The notes beneath the pieces are model-generated. The model did not search any database, was not told where the DNA came from, and saw only the letters and a program-made list of their open reading frames with translations. From Bilabrum cf. latius (taxonomy: Eukaryota > Bigyra: Bicosoecida > Bigyra > Bicosoecida), in assembly GCA_965178125.1 (NCBI GenBank), contig OZ237747.1, positions 248,001 through 312,000 on the forward strand: a DNA stretch of 64,000 bases. The letters run 5' to 3'. The translations under genes were made by a program, and so were the position numbers. Shown here piece by piece: positions 55,845 through 64,000 of the stretch; position 1 is the first letter of the stretch, and every line of letters starts with the position of its first letter.

Positions 55845-56637
55845 ATGGCATCTGCCGGAGGTGCCTTGCAGCGCAAGGTTGTATTGGTTGGAGATGCCGC
55901 CGTCGGCAAGTCCTGCATTGCAGTCCAGCTTCAGCGAGGCGAATTCTATGATTTTAGCGAACCCACGATCGGAGGTGCGACACACACTGCTACACGCCTA
56001 AAAGATGTCGTTCTGGGGCGCAGCGGTACTGTTAAGCCTTATCCAGATTGCCATACCGACCTGTTTCGCAGCCGCATTCGTCACCAAGGAAATCGAGCTT
56101 CCAGATTGCACAATTAGCATGGAGATTTGGGACACGGCAGGACAAGGTAGGAATTAAGCGCACTTTTCCATCATCACGCCCAGTGCATCTACTTCTGCTG
56201 CTATACCACCTAATAAGGCCTTGCTGCTTGCACTGTCTTGCCGAATCGCAGAAAGGTATCGATCCCTCGCACCGCTGTACTACAGGAATGCGAACGCTGC
56301 ACTCGTCGTCTACGATGTAACAAACTCTGAGAGCTTTGACGGTGCGAAGCGCTGGGTGAACGAGCTGAAGCGGCAGGGCGACCCCGGCACGCTAATCGCG
56401 ATCGCCGGCAACAAGTGTGATCGAGACAGCGAGAGGCAGGTATCCGCCGACGAGGCCAGGGAGTTCGCCGAGCAAGACGGCCTCGTGTTCATGGAAACCA
56501 GCGCGAAGACGGGCACGAACGTGAAGGAGATCTTCGAGGAGATGGCCCGGCGCATGCCCAGGGACTCCAAGGACAGCGAGGGCGTTGACGTGGCGGCGGC
56601 GGGCGGGGACAAGGCGGCCGGGGGGTGCTGCAGCTGA
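55845..56637 (+). CDS. RAB5: Rab5-like small GTPase, 196 aa, three exons
   Basis: Exons 55845-55974, 56072-56146 and 56252-56637 (introns 97 and 105 nt; donors GTGCGA and GTAGGA; acceptors TTCGCAG and ATCGCAG) join in phase to give 196 aa ending in TGA. Motifs: P-loop GDAAVGKS, switch I FSEPTIGAAFVTKEI (Rab5 QESTIGAAFLTQTV), WDTAGQ|ERYRSLAPLYYR, GNKCD, ETSAKT and a C-terminal CCS for geranylgeranylation. Known role: early endosome fusion. The gene has no in-frame TAG. An in-frame ATG at 55767 would add 26 residues; the nearer ATG was chosen because it gives a usual Rab N-terminus. The second intron interrupts the same codon (DTAGQ|E) as the Rab7 intron, suggesting a shared ancestral position. 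Confidence 0.93.
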
Positions 56638-56784
56638 ATCCGCACCGGCTTCGTGGGGTGGCCGATTTGTAGTGTTTGATTCGCATGTTGCCTTGTCTGA
56701 TACTTTTGTCTGCAAAAAAATACCTATATATCTTGCGGCGCTGCTTCGGCCAGGCCTGATCTCCGATCGCCGCTGATCCCGCAG

Positions 56785-59772
56785 TCAACCAGCACCCGGC
56801 AACTGCTTCAGGTCCACCCGCTGCGTCTTTGGGCGCTTGCACACTCGCAACTTGCCCAGTTTCTTGGCCTCCATGGCCTCGTAGTCCGCCCCCGACATGC
56901 CGTACTCGTTGGCACGGTTGGGGTCCACGGGGTAGAGGTACCTCTGCCACAAGAAGAGGAGGAAGACCACGTCGTCGCGGAAGCAGGCGATCCTGTGCAG
57001 CGTGGGCATGCGGATGACAAAGGCGAAGAGGTCGTCCACTACAGTGTTAAGGGAGCGGTACACCATGGCCTTCCACGGCATGTGCGCGACGCTCTTGAGC
57101 TTGTAGTTGATGAACAGCTGCGGGGTCATGAGGATGAAACCGAAGGCGTACACGAATCCCGTCAGCGAGGAGAGAACCCACGAGTAGTAGCTCTTGTGCT
57201 GGTCGTACAGCAGCGAGTAGCACGCGTACCCCACCACGAGAGGGAACGCCACAAAGCCCAGGTGGGACATTGCCATGTCGTCGAACTCCTTGGCCCTGGA
57301 CTTGGCGTACTCTTCCTGGTCCTCCCACGTGACAGACGGCAGCAGGCTTCCCTATTTCCACTCAACGGACACCTCGAAGGCGCGCCTCAGCTTCCACACC
57401 TCGATGGCCAGCCCCACCGCGCTGGAGCCCAGCACCATCCAGGACGTGTCATTGTCCCAGAGGTACAGGAGGATGACCCCCTGGAAGAAGACGTTCATGG
57501 CGATCTGCTTCATCGAGAGCCCCTCCACGCTCTTGGCGTTGCGCCAGAACGACACGTCGCTGCTGAATGCCGCAAATTCGAAGACCATGTGCAGCAGAGA
57601 CACGGTCCCGAAGACCGCGAGCAGGATGGGGTTGGCTTCGAGCAGCATGGCCTTGAGGATGTCTCCGTCCTGCTTGCGCTGGGTGCCCATCTGCTGCTGC
57701 ATACTCATGCTGGCCTCCGCCTGCGATAGCATCAGCCAGTACCAGCTCGACTGCACCTCCAGCCGGAGCTCGAGCGGCGCGTGGGTCACCGTTCGGTTCA
57801 CCTCGATCCAGTCCTCCATCAGGCCCCAGAAGTGATTCACGTACGTCACCGGCACGTACCCCGGGGCCCCCTCCCGCTCCACCGTGGCGCGGACAAAGCC
57901 AGGCCGCTCACCCCCCGCGACGCCCTTCCCTGTCTTTGCGCCTGGAGCACTCGCCGCCCCCCCTCCTTTCCCGCCGCTGCGAGGGACTCTCTTCCACACG
58001 GTGTGCTTCACCATTGGCTTCTCAGCGCGAATCCACTCGCCGTACGGCGGTTGCACGAAGCCCTTGCCTCTAACCGGCACCGGTGTATCGTCTTGCACCA
58101 TCGCGACGTGTAGGTTGGGCCGCCAGTACGGCAGCACCGGCGCATCTTCTTCTTCTTCTTCTTCTTCGACTCCACTGCCGCCCTGATTATCGCGTGCACC
58201 TTCCTCGCCCCCTTCCGCATCATCCTTGCTAGCCTGGATGCCAATCCCGAACCTAGGAACCACCCTATCGCCCGCATCTCCATCCTCGCCCTCTGCCCCT
58301 CCCTCTCCATCATCCCCGCCAATGCCCGTCACCAGAGACCTCAGCTTGCTCTCCTTCCGCTTGGGGTGAAAGACGACCACAGGGCTTACTCCTCGCGAGC
58401 AGTCCGCGGGCCGGTAGCCCGCGGCCGAAGGGTCGGGCGTGCTGCCCGATCTGGTTGCAACCACGTGCGCGAATACCGTCACGTTACCCCGCGCCAGCGC
58501 CGCGGGGATAGTCACGTTGATCGTGGCGGTGGCCTGATGGGTCCCCAGCCCGACACGCACTCTCCCAGCATTCGACACGGCCCCCCGGTCACTGCTGCCA
58601 TTTTCCTCCTCTTCCTCCTCCACGCCGAGAGCCAGGGCGGTGGTAAATCGCAGCCCCCTCCGCGCGAAAATAAGCACAGCCCCCGTGCCTTCTTCCTCTT
58701 CCTCCTCGCTGGCACTGCCGGTGCCTCCCACTGCTCTCGGTCCTGAAGCGGGCTGCTGCTCGGCCTCGGGTGCTAGAACCCCCCACTCTTCGTCTTGATC
58801 ACTTTCACTACCAGCACTCTATAGGGTGCTATCAATGGGCTACTGCTTGCCACCTGCGCCTGTCCCAGGCAGCACCCCGTCATGCTCGTCCAAAAGCAGG
58901 CGCTGCTGCGCCCAAGCGACCTCCCAGCTCGGGCTAGTCGCAGCCTGCGCTAGCCCGTCCCACGCTGGGATCGTGTCGACTTGCCCTCCAGTATCTCCCT
59001 TTCCCCCCTCGCTGGCTGTACTGCCGCTGCTGCTGCTGTTCTCTGCTTCTATGATTCCGAGTCCCTCGGCGGACCACCGGCACGCAGCGCTGATGCCGCT
59101 CCACGCCGCCCCTAGGAGGCTGAACGAGGTGCTCGCCTTATCGTCGCCATGCGGCACATCGCCCATTCCGAGCGTGGCAGCAGCCACCCCACCGCTGTGG
59201 CTGGACTGGAACGCACCCTCCCACGACACCCGAGGCACCTCCCGCTGGTAGCGTCCAGTCACAGCGTCGGGCAGGCCGAACGCGCGAGCCAAGTCGGCTG
59301 TCCCGGGAAATTTTTCGTGCTTGTTCGGTATTGACGCAAAATCGTTTCCCCTGGGAACCTCTGGCGTCGCAGATAAGAAGACGAACACGTCAAGCTCTTC
59401 CTGACCTGCTTGCCACAAGCTGCCGATGCCCTTCACACCTCCAAGCCTAGATAAGCTTGCAGCTCGATCAGCATCGTACTCATCCAGTAACGGCCCAACC
59501 ATATGGCTGGATCGAAACTTCATCTTCGTGGGGTCTACCCCTCCAGTCAACATCGAGAGTACACTGGGTGGGCTCTCTCGGTCTATACCTGGTCCTGATG
59601 GCGGAGACACTGATTCTTCTTCGGCCGCATCACGCTTTCGTATATCCTACTTCTTGCCACCAGATAAAAACTGGTACCCTAAGAATGCTAGCATGCCGCC
59701 TTGGAGCAAAATCCATATGACACTCACCGGCGGTGTCGGCTTGTTTGCCTCACCACCAGTACCCTGGGCCAT
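56785..59772 (-). CDS. CLPTM1: CLPTM1-family membrane protein, 995 aa
   Basis: Single exon, ATG 59772 to TGA 56785, with four TAGs (GGKK-TAG-DIR, GGKQ-TAG-PID, STL-TAG-SAG, VEWK-TAG-GSL). N-terminal span VSVIWILLQGGMLAFLGY is followed by a lumenal region with LWQAGQEELDVFVFLS and sequons (NVTIP, NVTVF). The conserved C-terminal half has LLEANPILLAVFGTVSLLHM, WRNAKSVEGLSMKQI, YLWDNDTSW, HKSYYSWVLSSLTGFVYAFG, TPQLFINYKLKSVAHMPWK and DDLFAFVIRMP, all CLPTM1 hallmarks. The last TAG is between conserved segments, so the standard code would cut the protein in two. It is longer than typical CLPTM1 (about 650 aa) because of acidic/Ser-rich lumenal insertions. Family role: ER lipid scrambling and receptor trafficking. 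It converges with Rab5 (147 bp between stops). Confidence 0.92.
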
Positions 59773-59949
59773 CGCAATCGTGATTCAGCTGAAAATCCCG
59801 AGATGTCAACGAAGTTGTTGTAGACTAATGGTCTATTTTGCTCACAAATGCCGAATGCACACACTGCACCGATCATCACACCGGTTCGCCAACTGCAACT
59901 CGGGCCTTGCAGCGACAGAAACCAAGTGTCAAACGCAAAGTAAAACAAT
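59773..59949. promoter_or_regulatory. Divergent promoter region between CLPTM1 and SDR genes
   Basis: 177 bp between opposite starts. No motif recognised. Confidence 0.35.
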
Positions 59950-60789
59950 ATGGCTGCTGTATCGTCTAGTTCCGCCAAGGCATCCGCGAAAGTTATGCGA
60001 AGGGCGCTGATTACTGGTGCAAATCGGGGCATTGGTCTGGACACCGCACGGAAGCTCGCAGTCGCTGGCTGGGAAGTGATCCTTGCAGGACGTTCAAAAG
60101 TGTTCGTGCTAGAGGCAATCAAAACGTTGGAGGATGCGGCAAGCACTCCTATCCGTGTCAAGCCTCTCGTTCTTGACGTGGCGGACAAGGATTCAATTGC
60201 CACGTCGCTTGGCGGAATCAAGTTAGACTGCGTGATTAACAACGCCGGTATATACGAAGATGGTTGGGATGCATCACTATGGAGACGTACCATGCAGACA
60301 AACACGCTGGGGCCGATGAGGGTGATTTCTGCGTGTGCTGATGGGATGGCCAAGGACGGACTTTTTGTGAACGTTTCGAGCGGCTACGGCGCGGACAGTG
60401 AATGCCCCAGCGCAAAATACCTGAGCCGCGTAGCTGCTTGCAAGACCTATGATGATATCGTTTCGTTTGCAGAGAGCAGCTTCGATCCGGAAGAGCCCAG
60501 CAAGGCCGAGTATGTGCCCATCTACAAGCTGAGCAAGAACGCGCTCAATCGCGCCACCAAGCTGTACGCAAGCGACCCAACCCTGCGGTCGAAAGGAGTG
60601 GCTACTGTAGCGTGCTGTCCGGGTTGGGTTAGAACCCGCATGGGGGGCAGCTCCGCGTCTCGTTCTGTGGACGAAGGGTCGGCCAGCGTGGTCGCATGCG
60701 TTGAGCTGCACTTTGAGGCCATCGACAGCGGGGCTGCCTCTCCAGTGAATGGGAAGTTCATGCGAGATGGAAAGGAACTTCGTTGGTAA
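59950..60789 (+). CDS. Short-chain dehydrogenase/reductase, carbonyl-reductase-like, 279 aa
   Basis: Single exon, ATG 59950 to TAA 60789, without in-frame TAG. Rossmann motif TGANRGIG near residue 22, NNAG near 96-99, active-site Ser in FVNVSSGYG and catalytic YKLSK (Tyr-x3-Lys), followed by CCPGWVRTRMGG, typical of classical SDRs of the carbonyl reductase 1 type. The insertion between the Ser and Tyr (about 45 residues, ECPSAKYLSRV...) is also a CBR1-like feature. Expected activity: NADPH-dependent reduction of carbonyl compounds in the cytosol; substrate unknown. This is one of only two genes here that end in TAA. Confidence 0.92.
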   Translation: MAAVSSSSAKASAKVMRRALITGANRGIGLDTARKLAVAGWEVILAGRSKVFVLEAIKTLEDAASTPIRVKPLVLDVADKDSIATSLGGIKLDCVINNAGIYEDGWDASLWRRTMQTNTLGPMRVISACADGMAKDGLFVNVSSGYGADSECPSAKYLSRVAACKTYDDIVSFAESSFDPEEPSKAEYVPIYKLSKNALNRATKLYASDPTLRSKGVATVACCPGWVRTRMGGSSASRSVDEGSASVVACVELHFEAIDSGAASPVNGKFMRDGKELRW

Positions 60790-60892
60790 AGCGATATGAT
60801 TTTCGTAAATTTTAGTCGTTTGTACGATCGCAGCAATATGTCGCACCGCTGCGCTGCACCCCTCTCTCTCCCTTGTGCCGTGAATGTTGCGA

Positions 60893-63800
60893 TCACTGCC
60901 CCCCGTCGCTACCGTCGTCATCCAGCGAAATCGCAGCAAGTACCTCGGGATCGTAGTCGTTCTCCATGCTGGCAAACCCGACAGATCTTTCGTCTTCGCT
61001 GCACCCCCCATCGCCAGTCGAGCCGTGCTCCTCCTCGCCGCAGCCACTGACCATGGCGCTTGACGCCCCGACAGCTGCAGCCGGCTGTTGCGCTCCCACC
61101 CTCTTATTCTCAGACCTCAGTAGGCAAATGATCTTTCCATGCACTCCTGTAGCATGCCGGATAGCCATTCCATTGTAGTTCGCAAGTACGCTGCGCACAG
61201 ACGACGCGATTGGCCAGTTCGCCAGCTCTTGCTCGAAAGCATGCATCACTGCCAGTGCCGATGGCTGCTCGTGCATTGACAGCGAACTGATCGCCAATGA
61301 TTTGCGGCGCGCCAGTCCCCGGGCATCGGCTGCGGGTATGCCGAGCACTAGGGCGTGCAGCACAATTCCAATCGGGCCGAGCGCCGCGCGCGCATTTGAC
61401 AACCTGGCCCACTGCCCTGCAAGATCCTGCTTTCCGCTTGCGCTACGTGCAACTGCCTGCATCAGATCCCCTAGGTATTGCTGCAACTGCTCGTTCCGCA
61501 ATGATGCTAGCTTGGGGAATACGCTAGCGTGGCCCGCGTGCTCCGTAACGGAACCAAGCAGCCCAATCGGGGTCTCGGGTTCACCAGCCGACCTGCACAG
61601 TGCCATTAACACAGCCGATGCTGGCTCTACCGAGCACATGCATGAGTCTCCATGGGCCACTTCTAGAGGAAAAGCGAACGTTTCTTGGCATATCTTCTCT
61701 CTTAATTCTGCTGCTCGAATACAGCCAAGTGCACGAGCCACCACCTCGCGTAGCCGTGTCCAAGCAGACGGCCGCAGATCGCCTTCCACATCCGGCACCG
61801 CTCGCACCATCACTGCTACTGGAGATCCTACGGCCTCTTTACGGCTTGCACGATCGCGCGTTGTTCTTCGGAGGATTAGTTGCCCCGACACGGCAGCCCG
61901 CGCTTCGAGAGCCATCGCTGCCGCAGTCTCCGCCCGCACCTAGCCCATGGCTGACGAGTCGCTCGCCTGGACGACTTGGCTTCTTGTCGACGATGAAGAC
62001 GATGAGGAGGATGCGGATAGTGGTGACGAGGATGCATCGCGCTGTAGCTGCGATGCAGCTGCTCGAGTCACCGATTCGACGGCACATTGGGATGCGCAGT
62101 GGAGCAGCAAGACACGCTCCACATCGCTCAGGCTCGCAGTGGCAGCCACCTCCTCGGCAATCTGTGCGCACCAAACCTGAGAATAGACCATTGGATCGCA
62201 CTAAACAGTACCGCTAATGCTATCATATGCCTGCTGTGCCATTTCCCGAAGGACGCAGGGAATGGCTTGCAGAGACACTCCCGCATTGGCCTGGCCGACC
62301 AAACTTGTGCGGTTCAGAGCCACGCCTGCGACGCTCCATGGCAGCAAGTCTCCTACTGATGCTGCAAAGTCGACACACTGCGCGGTTTGCATTTGATCTA
62401 ATGCGAGAGCTGCATAACGGACAAACAGCTTCGGGCCGACCTAGCACAGACTTCGATTCAACTTGCTGCCCCCCTGTTTCTGGCTCATCTCCAAAACGTT
62501 GCTTCCTAGCAAGGAACCAAACGACACTGCAACTAGACTCACTGCAAGGCTCGCAATGTCATTGTCGTGGGAGTGCTCACTTGGGACTAGGTCCAGCGCC
62601 AGGACTTCTCGAGCGGAAGCGGAAATCGCGCCTCGATCCGCGCTTGTGGCGTCAGGCCTCCTTGCGAGCACTTGCGCCAGAATCATCCATGATAGCCTAG
62701 CTAGTAGTGCGCGCCGATGCGGCAATCCGTCATAGGCGGCTGTTGCGCCAAGGCAGACACGTCGGCACAGGCTGACCAGTCCTTGCCCAGTCTCCTAGAG
62801 GTGGCCATGCAGGGCCACGTCGACGACAGTCTGCACCATGGAACGACCCAATCGCGTGCAAAGCAGCTCCATTCCGCTAGTAGAGTCTGCGTACACACAA
62901 ATTTCTCCGGCAACTAGTTCTAGAGCTCGCACACCTCGTTCATTTGCCAGCATCTCGTTGGTCTGCTCCTGAATGAAGCCACTCACCGCAAGACAGCACG
63001 CGCTGACTACCGCGGCCCTCACCTCGTCTCGAGGGAGCTGGCTGCACATTCTGCCCCTCTGGTGGGCTACTACAGATGCTACGAGGGCGAGCTCGGGGAG
63101 AGATGTGGCTTCGAGCCCAAGAAAAAGCCCGAGTATTTCGCGCACCTGCTCGAACTGCTTCCAGGTGTGGCTCGAAGTGGATCGAAGCTCGCTCTGAAAC
63201 CGCCTCGACTGAACCAGTAGGGTCGCGCTTGCACTACTTGTCTCGAAATCACCCTTGCCTTGCAGCATGACTGCCTTGGGTCTCTGCTAAAGGATCGCAA
63301 GGAACATCAAGGCCGCCTCCCGCAGGTCGTCCACCTCTGTGGTTGACAGCCGCTCGGCAGACTTCAGGCATTTCAATGACAACCGCAAGATGTCCGTCAC
63401 GAGGAGGAGCTGTGATTGCGTCCAAAGAAGCCTTGGCAACGCCAAGCATCCCATTAGATGCTTGAGGGAGCCAGCAGCAATGCGAGACATGGTGGAGCTC
63501 CACACTGCACCAGTTGCTCTGTCATCGTGCTCACCTAGGGACACCAGCATGACTCGAAGCAGCTTTCTCCCCCGTACCATCGATTGCCGAACAACGGTCT
63601 CTTTGTCGTGAATGGGCTAAAGATCATGCGCTGTTTGTGCAGCAGCACCCTGCCGTGAGCTGCTGGTGAACGCTAGCCCAATGCTGGCTGCCTGTAGCGA
63701 CATTCCCACGTCCTTTACAGCCCTAGCACAGCCTTGGCTAGGACTTCTTGCGAAGTGCTCTATCAGTAAATGTAGTATTTGCTCATTGTCGTGGTCGAGC

Positions 63801-64000
63801 CGATTGGCACACGCCCTCCCGCGCCATGGGTGCCAGCCCAATGCAGTGCTGTCGTCCACACTGAGACTCCCAGGCGCAGAAGCATCCCAGCGCTCCTGCA
63901 AGGGCCAGCTTGACTCTGCAGCCCCTCCAATTGATAAATGTAAAGCAGCCATTGCGGTTCTGGTCTTAAGTGCTTGGCTCGTGGTGTCCGTGACGGACTG
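60893..64000 (-). CDS. Large helical protein of unknown family, 5'-partial (1,035 residues seen)
   Basis: The frame is open from TGA 60893 to the window edge, with six TAGs (HDL-TAG-PIH, AIL-TAG-QRP, HGHL-TAG-ETG, SLC-TAG-VGP, GTV-TAG-CDP, SAMG-TAG-VRA); seven standard-code ORFs merge. The sequence is almost entirely amphipathic helices with buried Leu/Ala (SLPELALVASVVAHQRG, IASLAVSLVAVSFGSLLGS, LPELLH-type repeats), suggesting a HEAT/ARM-like solenoid. The C-terminus is acidic (DDDGSDGGQ). I do not recognise a family. It converges with the SDR gene, 103 bp between stops. The start codon is outside the window. Confidence 0.75.

Noticed and set aside
1-64000. UAG decoded as leucine, or scattered pseudogenes or programmed readthrough
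   Set aside because: Leu is a poor fit at the polar positions in LC8, C1D, RecX and in poly-Gln runs. Pseudogenes would also show TGA, TAA and frameshifts, which are absent. Readthrough would not tolerate 13-18 TAGs per gene.

Overview
This window looks like a compact, GC-rich nuclear segment from a single-celled, probably ciliated eukaryote. It carries a dynein light chain, a DZIP1/Iguana-like basal-body protein, Rab5- and Rab7-type GTPases, two nucleotide-sugar transporters, CLPTM1, a mitochondrial PDK-type kinase and a JmjC protein. A bacterial-type RecX gene hints at a plastid or another endosymbiont-derived compartment (inference). Introns are few and short (about 87-240 nt). Donors are mostly GTGAG and 10 of the 12 acceptors I placed end in GCAG.

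The central observation is that UAG is read as a sense codon, almost certainly glutamine, while UGA (dominant) and UAA remain stops. With the standard code the window looks like dozens of short broken ORFs. If TAG is read through in the same frame, these merge into about 26 long genes with recognisable domains and correctly phased introns. I count roughly 86 in-frame TAGs outside the truncated duplicates, and no gene I could model ends at TAG. Gln is favoured over Leu or Tyr because TAG lies inside poly-Gln runs, falls on the Gln of an SLC35B1 motif (YGVL-Q-E) and sits in polar positions of dynein light chain, C1D, RecX, PDK and CLPTM1. All gene models below use TAG = Gln.

Layout. 1-14.8 kb: end of an unknown gene, an SLC35B1-like transporter, dynein LC8, Rab7, C1D/Lrp1, a secretory-type JmjC protein and a 2,244-residue DZIP1-like protein (18 in-frame TAGs). 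14.9-41.8 kb: a fourfold tandem segmental duplication. Each unit holds a C2H2 zinc-finger array gene (14, 13, 6 and 13 fingers) downstream of a large Ubl/Ala-rich helical gene. Only the unit-4 copy of the large gene is full length (2,175 aa); copies 1-3 are 5'-truncated. The inter-unit spacers carry a short element found at different positions and once inverted. 42-64 kb: a conserved hypothetical protein, a PDK/BCKDK-type kinase, an unknown 1,089-aa protein, a second nucleotide-sugar transporter, an EF-hand coiled-coil protein, RecX, a C2-like/PDZ/WW-like protein, Rab5, CLPTM1, an SDR and a partial helical protein. Many neighbours are divergent pairs with 95-230 bp between starts, or convergent pairs with about 60-150 bp between stops.

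Most of the genes are housekeeping (secretory pathway, trafficking, RNA processing, mitochondrial metabolism, cilium). The two things that stand out are the recoded UAG and the zinc-finger/Ubl tandem cluster, whose fingers vary mainly at DNA-contact positions on an almost invariant scaffold.
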